A DNA stretch of 64,000 nt from Pseudobutyrivibrio ruminis CF1b. GTDB taxonomy: Bacteria > Bacillota > Clostridia > Lachnospirales > Lachnospiraceae. Where the stretch lies: contig NZ_AUJB01000009.1 in NCBI RefSeq assembly GCF_000424005.1, forward strand, positions 310,001 through 374,000, given 5' to 3'. Below the pieces are notes generated by a model. That model saw only the letters and a program-made list of their open reading frames with translations. It was not told the origin of the DNA and searched no databases. Made by a program: the position numbers and the translations under genes. Of this stretch, positions 7,913 through 17,179 are shown one piece after another (within the stretch, counting starts at the first letter, position 1; each line of letters begins with the position of its first letter).

Positions 7913-10597
7913 ATGAGAGGAATAATTGAGGGCATAAGGTTTTTCTTCGCCACACACAGAGCGGCTCGTATTGCTTTAGCTGCTGTTGTGGGAGCATCAG
8001 CACTTGGTGCAGGTGGCGCAGGTATCTATGCAATCTTAAATGATGACGTCGCATCAGATGAGGTAGTTGAGGAAGTTGAGGTGGAAGAAGAGGCAGCAGC
8101 CGAAGATGTTTACATCCCAGCTTTCAAAAACATCGTCCTCACAAGTGAATCCCTTGAAAAGGATTTAACAATTTACATTTCAGATACAGAAGACAACGCT
8201 ATTACAGGCGTGCCTTTCCAGATTAAGCTTATTAAGCCTAAGGAGGCTGAGAGCTTACAGGCATCAATTGATGAGATTAAGAAGATTGATTCAGACATCA
8301 GAGAGATGGCTGGCGGAGCTTTAGGTACAGAAGAGGCAGAAGATACTGAAGAAGTTAAAGAAGAGACAACAGAGGAATCTACTGAGGAGACAGCACAATC
8401 TGATTCAGAAAAGATTCTTGCATTACTCGAATCAAGAAATGTAGATATTACAGTAACTGACGAGAATGGAGAAGTTGTTGATACTCAGAAGGGTCGCATC
8501 AAGGATGACCCACTTTATCAGCTGATTCTCGATAAAGAAACAGCAATTCAGTCATATGCTATGGCTGTAAAGGAAGCGGAGGGTACTATCGTCACTGATG
8601 AAGATGAAGATGGTGTCATCGCTGAAAAGGACATGGAGCCAGGCGATTATGTAGCCTGCCTCATGTACGACTTCGACAACGAAGAGATTTATGAGCCTTC
8701 AGATTTTGCAACTGCAGTCAATGTAAAGGACAAGGTTGAGTTCAAGGTTCAGAAGGAAATCAAAAAGCAAATCAAGAAGGATGTAGCAGCCGAGGATAAT
8801 CAGCCTAAGGAAGCAGCTCCTGTAGAGGCAGTTCTCAAGGATACAGTAGAGTATGTAGCTTCAAGCAAGGTTGAAAGCGGAGGCTCAGCAAAGGGAATCA
8901 AGGGTTCTGACATTGCAGCACCTAAGTCTACAAAGGGCACAAGCAAGGCTACAAAGAAGGATGGCGGAGTTACTTCTGTAGTACACAAGGTCGCAGCTAA
9001 GACATTTAATGTAATTATCAAATGTGTAGCAGAAGATGGTAAGGAGCTTAGCAAAGAAACCAAAGCTTTTGCTCAGAACAGTGAGCAGACATTTGAAGCA
9101 AAGACAATTGATGGATATACTCTTTCTTCTGAGAAACAGAAGAAGATAAAGGTTGATAAGGACAACATTACAGTTGAGTTCAAGTACAAGAAGAACCAGC
9201 CAAGTCCTACACCTACAACTACACCAAGTGTAAATCCTAGCCCAACAGCTACACCTACACCAACAAGTACTCCAAGTCCTACAGCTACACCAACTCCTAC
9301 AACAGAGCCTACTAAGGAGCCAACAACAGAGCCTACTAAGGAACCTTCAAAGGCTCCAAGTTCAAGTCCTAGTGCTTCACCAAGCCCTAGCACAACGGAG
9401 CCAAGTCCTACAGTTGTTGATGGTGCAGCAATCATTACTAACAGACCAGTAGCAGCTTCTATGAACATGACTAGATTCATGGCAGCAAAGCTTTCAAGAA
9501 GAATTGCAGCAAACACTACAGAGGAAAAGGCTACTCTTGATATGAGCTACTCTAACGGTGTGTTTACTATCTCAGCTACTAATAATGTTGGTTCGGTAAC
9601 AGTAAATGGCACAGCTGTCACAATGAAGGATGGCAAGGGTACATTTACAGTTACAAAGGATGGAGATTACACACTTGCAGGTGTGGCAACATTCTCAGAT
9701 AAGGCCACAGACAATACACTGAAGGTCACTTACACAGTTTCAGGCTATGGCACAGCATCTACAGAAAGACTTAAGGATAAGGAAGGACATGAGCTCTTCC
9801 TTGATGAGGGACTTACAAAGCCAGCTACTGCAGCAGATTTTGCAGCAGACAAGACTTTCTACTATAAGGCTCCAAACTATGTATATTACGGATGGCAGTC
9901 AATTAACGGAGTAAGCTATTTCTTCGATAAGAACGGAAACAAGGTAACAGGTGAGCAGGTAATCCAGGGTGTTAAATACAACTTTGGTCCTGACGGAGGC
10001 CTTCTTGTAAAGGGCAATGGTATCGATGTTTCCAAGTATCAGGGAAAGATTGATTGGAATCAGGCTAAGTCAGCTGTAAGCTTCGCAATCATCCGTTGCG
10101 GATACCGCGGACAGACCGACGGACAACTTCATGAGGACCCTTACTTCTATCAGAACATGAAGGGGGCCAAGGCGGCAGGCGTTGCAACAGGTGTTTACAT
10201 CTTCTCACGTGCTGTCAACGAGGCAGAGGCCGTACAGGAAGCATCAATGGCTGTAGCTATGGCCAATAGCGCAGGTGGATGCCCATACCCAATCTTCATC
10301 GATATGGAGGATACAGCAAGAGGCGGCGGATTATCAGCTGCACAGCGTACAGCTATCGCAAACGCATTTATCTCTACAGTACAGTCATCAGGCTACAAGG
10401 CTGGTGTTTACTGCAGTAAGAACTGGATGAACCAGAGAATGAATGCAGGCGGTATCAACGGCAACGCTTACATCTGGATCGCTCAGTACAACACATCATG
10501 TACTTACAGCGGTAAGTATTCAATGTGGCAGTATTCTTCAAAGGGTTCAGTTCCTGGTATCAAGGGTCACGTAGATATGAATAAGTCCTTCTTCTAA
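7913..10597 (+). CDS. Secreted multidomain GH25 muramidase
   Basis: A surface peptidoglycan hydrolase of about 894 residues. Order: N-terminal signal or anchor helix (about 20-40); an acidic Glu/Val-rich segment; an extracellular region with SpaA/Cna-like character; a Thr-Pro-Ser linker of PTPT and TEPTKEP repeats (about 430-500); a beta-rich segment; choline-binding-like repeats (GWQSINGVSYFFDKNGN); and a C-terminal GH25 domain. The GH25 domain begins GIDVSKYQGKIDW and has the catalytic acidic FIDMED. Three ATGs are possible; GGGAG at 7899-7903 sits 9 nt before ATG 7913, so that start is preferred over 7904. Its place inside a glycan locus suggests wall remodelling during export or attachment of polymer. 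Confidence 0.88.
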   Translation: MRGIIEGIRFFFATHRAARIALAAVVGASALGAGGAGIYAILNDDVASDEVVEEVEVEEEAAAEDVYIPAFKNIVLTSESLEKDLTIYISDTEDNAITGVPFQIKLIKPKEAESLQASIDEIKKIDSDIREMAGGALGTEEAEDTEEVKEETTEESTEETAQSDSEKILALLESRNVDITVTDENGEVVDTQKGRIKDDPLYQLILDKETAIQSYAMAVKEAEGTIVTDEDEDGVIAEKDMEPGDYVACLMYDFDNEEIYEPSDFATAVNVKDKVEFKVQKEIKKQIKKDVAAEDNQPKEAAPVEAVLKDTVEYVASSKVESGGSAKGIKGSDIAAPKSTKGTSKATKKDGGVTSVVHKVAAKTFNVIIKCVAEDGKELSKETKAFAQNSEQTFEAKTIDGYTLSSEKQKKIKVDKDNITVEFKYKKNQPSPTPTTTPSVNPSPTATPTPTSTPSPTATPTPTTEPTKEPTTEPTKEPSKAPSSSPSASPSPSTTEPSPTVVDGAAIITNRPVAASMNMTRFMAAKLSRRIAANTTEEKATLDMSYSNGVFTISATNNVGSVTVNGTAVTMKDGKGTFTVTKDGDYTLAGVATFSDKATDNTLKVTYTVSGYGTASTERLKDKEGHELFLDEGLTKPATAADFAADKTFYYKAPNYVYYGWQSINGVSYFFDKNGNKVTGEQVIQGVKYNFGPDGGLLVKGNGIDVSKYQGKIDWNQAKSAVSFAIIRCGYRGQTDGQLHEDPYFYQNMKGAKAAGVATGVYIFSRAVNEAEAVQEASMAVAMANSAGGCPYPIFIDMEDTARGGGLSAAQRTAIANAFISTVQSSGYKAGVYCSKNWMNQRMNAGGINGNAYIWIAQYNTSCTYSGKYSMWQYSSKGSVPGIKGHVDMNKSFF

Positions 10598-10609
10598 TGG
10601 AAAGATTAT

Positions 10610-11995
10610 ATGAATAATACAAATACGACAGAGACAAACAAAAAATTATTCCGCTTCGTAAGTAGCGTGGTTTTAGTAGTAGTACTAGCCACGCTCTTTG
10701 GCGTTATGTGGTACATGAGATTTCAGTACCTGATGAATCCATACACACGATTCCTTGGCAAAGGAAATTATCTGATGATAGCCCTATATATGGTTATCAC
10801 CATTTTGATGATTAACACCTTCAAGGGCTTCGATATTGGTACAGGACGTATTTCTATCCTTACCATGTCACAGGCCATTGCCATGGGACTTGTAAATGTT
10901 TTGGAATTCTTCATCCTGATTTTGATGACACGAATCAAGGCATTGATGTGGATTACACTTGCATACGTAATCGTACTTACAGTAGTAGATGCGGTGGCGG
11001 TGCTTTTGGTTACATATTTCAGCACAAAATTTTACCGCATGATTTTCCCACCATTTTCTATCCTTAACATCTTTGGTGGATATGAAAATGATTTGGTTTG
11101 GAAAATGAACCAGCGTGCTGACAAGTACAGCATCACAGGTGAAATTAGCTGCAGAGAGCCAATAGAGAAGATTACAAAAGAGCTTGAAAATTACGACGCA
11201 GTGCTTATCAACGATGTCCCAGCGGAGACACGAAATGATATTGTAAAAGCATGCTTTGCTACAGGCAAAAGAGTATATTTCACTCCAAAGATTTCAGATA
11301 TTCTCATTAAAGGTTCCGAGGAGGTAAATCTTTTTGATACACCTCTTTACCTTTGCAAGAATACAGGAATGGATGGAATTTCAGCAGCAATCAAGCGTGC
11401 AGGAGATATTTTGATTTCAGGAATTGGAATCATCCTTACATCTCCAGTCATGATTGTAACAGCAATACTTATCCACAGATACGACGGCGGTCCAGCACTT
11501 TATAAACAGACTCGCTGCACCATCGGTGGAAAAGAATATAAAATTATGAAATTCCGCTCTATGATTATGGATGCGGAAAAGGATGGAAAGGCACGCCTTG
11601 CCAGTGTAAATGATGACAGAATTACACCAATAGGCCATTTCATCCGTGCAACAAGAATTGATGAGTTGCCACAGTTCTTCAACATTTTCTTCGGTGATAT
11701 GTCAGTGGTAGGACCTCGACCAGAGCGTCCTGAAATCATCGCTGAATATGTTAAGGAAGTGCCAGAGTTTGCTTTCCGAACACATGTAAAAGCCGGTCTT
11801 ACAGGTTATGCACAGGTATACGGAAAGTACAACACTACATCATACGACAAGCTTAAGCTTGATATGATTTACTGTGAGAAGTGTAGTGTCCTTCTCGACA
11901 TACAGTTAATACTTATGACTCTTCGAGTCATATTCACAAAAGATGCCACAGAGGGTGTGGCCGAGGGAGAAACAAACGCTAATGTCCACAAGTAA
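10610..11995 (+). CDS. Polyprenyl glycosylphosphotransferase (WbaP/EpsL-like)
   Basis: Starts polysaccharide repeat-unit assembly by moving a sugar-1-phosphate to undecaprenyl phosphate. Of 461 residues, four N-terminal transmembrane helices (within 15-140) are followed by a nucleotide-binding-like middle region. The C-terminal bacterial sugar transferase domain (about 255-450) carries its membrane helix, KFRSM, DELPQFFN and GPRPERPE. It overlaps the next glycosyltransferase by 14 bp, indicating an operon. The sugar cannot be told from sequence. A second, shorter initiating enzyme (PglC type) lies at 34204, so two glycans may be made. Confidence 0.93.
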   Translation: MNNTNTTETNKKLFRFVSSVVLVVVLATLFGVMWYMRFQYLMNPYTRFLGKGNYLMIALYMVITILMINTFKGFDIGTGRISILTMSQAIAMGLVNVLEFFILILMTRIKALMWITLAYVIVLTVVDAVAVLLVTYFSTKFYRMIFPPFSILNIFGGYENDLVWKMNQRADKYSITGEISCREPIEKITKELENYDAVLINDVPAETRNDIVKACFATGKRVYFTPKISDILIKGSEEVNLFDTPLYLCKNTGMDGISAAIKRAGDILISGIGIILTSPVMIVTAILIHRYDGGPALYKQTRCTIGGKEYKIMKFRSMIMDAEKDGKARLASVNDDRITPIGHFIRATRIDELPQFFNIFFGDMSVVGPRPERPEIIAEYVKEVPEFAFRTHVKAGLTGYAQVYGKYNTTSYDKLKLDMIYCEKCSVLLDIQLILMTLRVIFTKDATEGVAEGETNANVHK

Positions 11996-13202
11996 AAAAG
12001 CACTTATGCACGCCCATACGGCGTACATGGTGACCCAGTTTAATATTGACAACATAAAGATTTTGCAGGATTTAGGATACACAGTAGATGTGGCCTGTTG
12101 TTGGAAAGATGAAGACAGCGCTCTCAGCCCAGAGGCTATGAAGGAGCGCCGTAAGAAGCTTGATGATTTGGGATGCCGAGTTATCGAGCAGGCCAGCATG
12201 CGCAAGATATTCAATATTGGCGAACTTCGTAAGGCTTATTTGGAGCTGAAAAAAGAGGTAGAGGCTAATCAATACCAGATTGTACACACACAGTCACCAA
12301 TCGGCGGAGTTATTTGTCGACTGGCATGTAGAAGGGCCAGAAAGATGTATGGAACCAAGGTGGTTTATGCAGCCCATGGTTTCCATTTCTTCAAGGGCGC
12401 ACCATTTAAGAACTGGCTTGTGTTCTACAATGTGGAAAAGTACTGTTCTAAATTCACCGACCTGTTGATAACCATCAACAAAGAGGATTACGACAATGCA
12501 CGAAAGTTTCATGCGAAGCAGGTGGCATACATTCCTGGAGCAGGAGTGGATACCCACAAGTTTGTGGCAAGCGAAGACGGCAGAGCCCGTGTCCGCAAGG
12601 AGCTTGGCATAGATGACGACACCATCGTCCTTCTTTCAGTTGGCGAGCTCATTCACAGAAAGAACCATGGGGAGGTTCTGAGAGCGCTGAAGATCATGAA
12701 GGACAACGGCACACTGCTTACACCAGACAGCGATGAGCGTGTTCAGCCAAAGTATAAGATTAAATATCTTATCGCTGGACGAGGCAAGATCCAAAAGGAA
12801 TTGGAGGAGAGCATCAAGCACCTTGGCCTGCAGGATTATGTACAGCTTCTGGGATTTAGAAGAGATGTAGCAGATGTATTTGCAGCCAGCGATATCTACG
12901 TGTTCCCATCACATCAGGAGGGACTTCCAGTAGCGCTTATGGAGGCCATGTCTGTGGGAATGCCTGTTGTCTGTTCAAAGATTCGAGGAAATATCGACCT
13001 GATTCAGGACGGTGAAGGCGGATATCTCTTCGATTCAAAGGATGCCAAGACATTGGTTGCAGCTCTTAATAAAGCCCTCGTAGATAACGAGGACAAGCGT
13101 CACGAGATGGGACAAATCAATGTCGAGACAATGAAAGAGTTTGATAAAGAGAAGGTTAATGAGATCATGAGGGGGATTTATGATAGTCTTACACATATCT
13201 AA
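11982..13202 (+). CDS. Glycosyltransferase family 4
   Basis: A 406-residue GT-B enzyme. The N-terminal half contains AAHGFHFFKGAP. The C-terminal donor domain (about 200-390) has AGRGKIQKELEE and a typical acidic segment SHQEGLPVALMEAMSVGMP. It probably adds the second sugar on the lipid-linked unit begun by the upstream transferase. The chosen start ATG 11982 has GAGGGAGA at 11963-11970; an earlier ATG at 11943 lies deep inside the upstream gene and lacks a good site. Confidence 0.92.
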   Translation: MSTSKKALMHAHTAYMVTQFNIDNIKILQDLGYTVDVACCWKDEDSALSPEAMKERRKKLDDLGCRVIEQASMRKIFNIGELRKAYLELKKEVEANQYQIVHTQSPIGGVICRLACRRARKMYGTKVVYAAHGFHFFKGAPFKNWLVFYNVEKYCSKFTDLLITINKEDYDNARKFHAKQVAYIPGAGVDTHKFVASEDGRARVRKELGIDDDTIVLLSVGELIHRKNHGEVLRALKIMKDNGTLLTPDSDERVQPKYKIKYLIAGRGKIQKELEESIKHLGLQDYVQLLGFRRDVADVFAASDIYVFPSHQEGLPVALMEAMSVGMPVVCSKIRGNIDLIQDGEGGYLFDSKDAKTLVAALNKALVDNEDKRHEMGQINVETMKEFDKEKVNEIMRGIYDSLTHI

Positions 13203-14265
13203 GTCAAACAAATACTCCGGCATGGAAAACGTGGCTATAAATATCATGAAATCCATGCCAGATGAGGTGCGCTGTGTATATCTCACAGCCACCGGTTCTA
13301 TAGAGACTAAGCTGTTGGACAACAACATTGAATACATCGGCATGGAGAAAATAGATGAGAAGGCCATCAAGGAAGTCATCGACGAGGTGAAGCCTGACAT
13401 CATCCATGCCTATGAATATGAGGTGAGTCTCATGTGTACAAAGGTGACAGATGAGATTCCTATCATCAGCCATCTTTACTCACTTCCAAAGTGGGTAGAG
13501 CGAATTGGTCCAAAGGCTGTTGTGTACGGCGGAGCCTGCAAGAGCTTTGCCAAAATAATTGTTCCTAATAGTGCAGTGCTTGAAAAATCATGGTTTAGGG
13601 ACAAGATGGAAGACAGGACTGTTGTGCTTGGCGTTCCATTTAATGCAGTGGCTATCTTTGAAAAGGGATATGTGGCTGCTACTGAGATGACAAAGGAGAA
13701 GCTGGAAGGCTTCAAATCAGACCTGCTTTTTGTAGGTTACCTCACAGAGGACAAGAATCCTCTGGAATTTATTAAGATTGTAAAAGAAGTAAGCAAGAAT
13801 CACCCTGATGTCAAAGCGACTATCGTAGGTGGTGGAGATTTAGGAAGCGAATGTCTGAAGCTTATTACAAAGCTTGGACTTTTGGACAACATAAAGATGG
13901 CGGGAATGCAGCATAACCCATACATCTATATGAATCAGACAAAGATACTTGTGGCACCATCCAAGTTCGAAGGATTTGGAATGGCGGCTGTAGAAGCTAT
14001 GGCCTTTGGAAAGCCGGTCCTCACCAGCAAGGTGGGCGGATTTATGGTCACAGTGGATGATTGCTGCGGTAAGATTTGTGGAAATGACAAAAAGCCAATC
14101 GACAGAGATGCTTTTGTTTCAAATATAGAAGAGCTCCTGACCAACAGCGAGATATATCGCATGAAGTCCAACGGAGCCAGAAAACGTGCCAAAGCACTGA
14201 ATAACTTTGACACTTACATGGAAGAAGTATTTAAAATTTATGAGGATATTTACAAAACTGTTTAA
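13180..14265 (+). CDS. Glycosyltransferase family 4
   Basis: A 361-residue GT-B glycosyltransferase. The N-terminal acceptor domain begins MIVLHISKSNKYSGMENVA. The donor domain has FVGYLTEDKNP, a nucleotide-binding VGGGDLGSE, and PSKFEGFGMAAVEAMAFGKP with the typical E-x7-E spacing. It overlaps the preceding gene by 23 bp and the following flippase by 26 bp, so the three are tightly co-translated. AGGGGGA precedes the ATG. Donor and acceptor are unknown. Confidence 0.92.
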   Translation: MIVLHISKSNKYSGMENVAINIMKSMPDEVRCVYLTATGSIETKLLDNNIEYIGMEKIDEKAIKEVIDEVKPDIIHAYEYEVSLMCTKVTDEIPIISHLYSLPKWVERIGPKAVVYGGACKSFAKIIVPNSAVLEKSWFRDKMEDRTVVLGVPFNAVAIFEKGYVAATEMTKEKLEGFKSDLLFVGYLTEDKNPLEFIKIVKEVSKNHPDVKATIVGGGDLGSECLKLITKLGLLDNIKMAGMQHNPYIYMNQTKILVAPSKFEGFGMAAVEAMAFGKPVLTSKVGGFMVTVDDCCGKICGNDKKPIDRDAFVSNIEELLTNSEIYRMKSNGARKRAKALNNFDTYMEEVFKIYEDIYKTV

Positions 14266-15604
14266 TAAGCTGAAAAGTGCAGATTTCATATTGGTTACTT
14301 TATCGACGGTAGCATGTTCTGCAATGTCATTTATTTTCAGCGTGTATTCAAAATCCAAGGTGCCCACAGGCCCTATGGGAATTTACAGTACCTGCCTTAT
14401 TGTACAGACATATATGAATTACGCACAGTTTGGTGTACTCAATGCATATAACAGGGATTACCCACAGGCACTTGGAAGAAAGGATTTTGATTCAGCAAAC
14501 AAGATGAAAAACAGTGCCATGACATTTATGCTCATGATTTACGCACTGATTTTTATAGTATTTGAGGCTTGGGTATTATTCAGATATCACGGCGAAATAG
14601 GTGTAAGTCAAAGACAGACCTATTATGCATTTGGCTATGCCATGTGCCCAATCATGATTCTGCTGAAGAGCTTTGATGATATGTCAAATGCCACAGTCAG
14701 AATGAATGGAAAGTATAATAAATCAGCCATCATAGGCTTTGTAAGAACTATTCTGGCTCTTGGCATCGGTATGGTGATGCTGAACACAGTGGGATACTAT
14801 GGCCTTTATGGAATGACAATGTCATCAGCAATCCTTGGAATCCTTCTTTTCCATAGAGATTCTCTTAAGGGTGCAAGATTTGATTTTGACCTTAGTTACA
14901 TGAAGGTGATGGTCATTGGAGGCCTTCCACTTCTTATCAACAGCTTAATCTGGACTATCGTACAGAATGTTGATAAGCATGTAATCCTTACATTTATGGA
15001 TACAGATGCACTGGGTGTCTACTCAGTACCTACTATGGGATTTACCACAATGGTGCTGGTGCCACAGACAATCGCCCAGGTATTCTATATAAAGATTTCT
15101 CATCTTTATGGAGCACATCAGGATGAGAAGGAGTTGCTTGATAAGGCTGGATATTTCACCAGCATTACAGCTCTGATTTCCGGAGCAGCCTGTCTGTTTG
15201 TATTCTATGTAATGCCGATTTTTGTACATTACTTTATGCCTAACTACACAGACGGTACAGCAGCTACCCAGATACTTGTAATCGGCGTGGCAGTATATGC
15301 CACTACCATGATTTATGGAAATATCTTCAGCGTCCTCAAGCTGAATAAGTCACTGATTGCAAACTCAGTGGCACTTTGTATTTTCAATATCATCTTCTCA
15401 AGCGCACTTGTTGTGTTTGTGGAGAGAAGTATAAACATGGTTGCCATTGGTACAGGACTTTCATATGCACTGTATTCACTTATGCTGATTATCAAGCTTT
15501 CAAGAAGGTTCAAATATTCCTTCACAAAACTGCTTATCAGAAGCTGGGGACCTGCAGTTGCACTGATTGTTCCGGGCTTAATAATATATTTGTTACTACT
15601 ATAA
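14240..15604 (+). CDS. Wzx-type oligosaccharide flippase
   Basis: A MATE/MOP-superfamily membrane protein of about 454 residues with some 12-14 hydrophobic helices throughout. It is expected to move the undecaprenyl-linked repeat unit across the membrane. ATG 14240 is preferred: GGAAGAAG lies about 12 nt upstream, and the alternative is a TTG at 14207 inside the previous gene. Local base use matches its neighbours, unlike the second flippase at 19637, so this one is probably the resident Wzx for the glycan built by the adjacent transferases. Confidence 0.9.
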   Translation: MRIFTKLFNKLKSADFILVTLSTVACSAMSFIFSVYSKSKVPTGPMGIYSTCLIVQTYMNYAQFGVLNAYNRDYPQALGRKDFDSANKMKNSAMTFMLMIYALIFIVFEAWVLFRYHGEIGVSQRQTYYAFGYAMCPIMILLKSFDDMSNATVRMNGKYNKSAIIGFVRTILALGIGMVMLNTVGYYGLYGMTMSSAILGILLFHRDSLKGARFDFDLSYMKVMVIGGLPLLINSLIWTIVQNVDKHVILTFMDTDALGVYSVPTMGFTTMVLVPQTIAQVFYIKISHLYGAHQDEKELLDKAGYFTSITALISGAACLFVFYVMPIFVHYFMPNYTDGTAATQILVIGVAVYATTMIYGNIFSVLKLNKSLIANSVALCIFNIIFSSALVVFVERSINMVAIGTGLSYALYSLMLIIKLSRRFKYSFTKLLIRSWGPAVALIVPGLIIYLLLL

Positions 15605-15617
15605 AAGAGGTATATAA

Positions 15618-16505
15618 TTGAAAACAACTTTATTCATCGGCTGTGTAGAAAGCTCTTATGTATTGCTGGAAGCGATGCTGGAGAAGGGCTACAAGGTAGA
15701 TGGAATCATTACCATGGAAAGCTCAGCCATCAACTCAGACTTTAAATCACTAGTTCCACTTGCAGAAAAATATGGCATCGATTACATCTGCACAAAGAAT
15801 GTAAACGATGAAGAGACAGTAGGATTTGCAAAATCCAAGGCACCTGATGTAATATATTGCTTCGGCTGGTCCCGTCTTATTGGAAGGGAGCTTTTAGCAC
15901 TTCCAAAATATGGCGTGGTAGGTTTCCATCCGGCAGCACTTCCTTGTAACAAGGGAAGACACCCACTTATCTGGGCGTTGGTGCTTGGACTTAAAAAGAC
16001 TGCATCCACATTTTTCATTATGGATGAGGGCGCAGATACAGGAGACATTATCAGCCAGAGAGAGGTCATCATCGATGAGACTGATGACGCTCAGGATTTA
16101 TATGACAAGGTTCTTGAGGTGGCAAAGGAGCAGGTGCTTACCTTTACAAAGGAATTTGCAGAGGATGCAGTGAAGCCTGTGAAGCAGGATCCTAAAGCAG
16201 GAAATGCCTGGAGAAAGCGTGGCCGCATGGATGGACAGATAGACTGGCGCATGTCAGGAAGAGCCATCTACAACCTGGTACGAGGACTGACACATCCTTA
16301 TGTAGGTGCCCACTTTATGGCAGGGGACAAAGAGGTAAAGGTTTGGAAATGTGAGTATGAGCTCACAGATGAATATGAGAACCTGGAGCCAGGTAAGGTA
16401 TTAAAGGTGAATTCACAGACTGATTTCGTCATCAAAGCATACGACGGAATCGTTCATATAATAGACAGCGACGCTGTCAGCTTAAAAGAAGGAGATTATC
16501 TCTAA
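15618..16505 (+). CDS. Sugar N-formyltransferase-like protein
   Basis: A 295-residue protein of the formyltransferase fold that uses N10-formyltetrahydrofolate, related to methionyl-tRNA formyltransferase and ArnA but acting here most likely on an aminosugar. The N-terminal Rossmann domain carries HPAALPCNKGRHP and DEGADTGDI (Asp140, in the place of the catalytic Asp). The usual Asn-x-His reads Gly102-Phe-His104, so the Asn is missing. The start is TTG 15618, with AAGAGGT upstream. The PIG-L deacetylase follows immediately, consistent with deacetylation then formylation of the same amino group. Confidence 0.82.
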   Translation: MKTTLFIGCVESSYVLLEAMLEKGYKVDGIITMESSAINSDFKSLVPLAEKYGIDYICTKNVNDEETVGFAKSKAPDVIYCFGWSRLIGRELLALPKYGVVGFHPAALPCNKGRHPLIWALVLGLKKTASTFFIMDEGADTGDIISQREVIIDETDDAQDLYDKVLEVAKEQVLTFTKEFAEDAVKPVKQDPKAGNAWRKRGRMDGQIDWRMSGRAIYNLVRGLTHPYVGAHFMAGDKEVKVWKCEYELTDEYENLEPGKVLKVNSQTDFVIKAYDGIVHIIDSDAVSLKEGDYL

Positions 16506-17168
16506 ATGAAGGTAATGGTAATTTCACCACATCCAGATGATGAGACTCTGGGCGCAGGTGGAACACTTTTAAAAATGAAGGCAGAAGGTCATCAGATCTA
16601 CTGGCTTAATATCACAAACATGAAGCCAGAGTATGGCTACACACCAGAGCGTATTGCAGAGCGCAACGCCGAGATTAAAAAAGTCCAGGAACTCTACGGA
16701 GTGGACGGCTTTTACAACCTTGAGCTGGAGCCAGCAGGGGTTGATAAGATTGACCTTGGGAAATTCATTCCTATGCTCAAGGAAGTTTTCGAGGAGGTAA
16801 AGCCAGAGCTTTTACTCCTTCCATATCAGCACGATGTGCACTCAGATCACCGCGTGATTTTCGAGGCAGCATATTCATGCACAAAATCTTTCCGTGCACC
16901 ATATCTTAAGACGGTGCTTGCCATGGAGATTCTTTCAGAGACAGATCAGGCCATGCAGGAAAATGGCTTCGTGCCAAACGTTTTTGTAGATGTGACAGAT
17001 TACATCGACAAGAAAATTGAAATAATGAGGGTATATAAAAGCGAAATTACAGCTCCACCATTTCCTAGAAATGCTGAAGCTATTAAGGGGCTGGCTGCCT
17101 ACAGAGGCGCTACAGCCTACTATAATTATGCGGAGGCTTTTTATCTTATTAAAAGCCGCTTAGATTAG
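16506..17168 (+). CDS. PIG-L/LmbE family N-deacetylase
   Basis: A 220-residue zinc-dependent deacetylase. The metal motif HPDDE (His9, Asp11, Asp12) and the C-terminal histidine region HDVHSDHR (about 114-122) are intact. Members remove N-acetyl groups from GlcNAc-type sugars. ATG 16506 directly follows the TAA of the formyltransferase gene with no spacer, so the two proteins are made together. I infer a two-step swap of N-acetyl for N-formyl on a glycan sugar or nucleotide sugar. Confidence 0.88.
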   Translation: MKVMVISPHPDDETLGAGGTLLKMKAEGHQIYWLNITNMKPEYGYTPERIAERNAEIKKVQELYGVDGFYNLELEPAGVDKIDLGKFIPMLKEVFEEVKPELLLLPYQHDVHSDHRVIFEAAYSCTKSFRAPYLKTVLAMEILSETDQAMQENGFVPNVFVDVTDYIDKKIEIMRVYKSEITAPPFPRNAEAIKGLAAYRGATAYYNYAEAFYLIKSRLD

Positions 17169-17179
17169 GAGAGTATAAA

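Noticed and set aside
9073-9516. 147-codon ORF on the minus strand
   Set aside because: It is the antisense of the Thr-Pro-Ser linker of the GH25 protein; its Val/Gly-rich repeats come from the repeat codons on the other strand.
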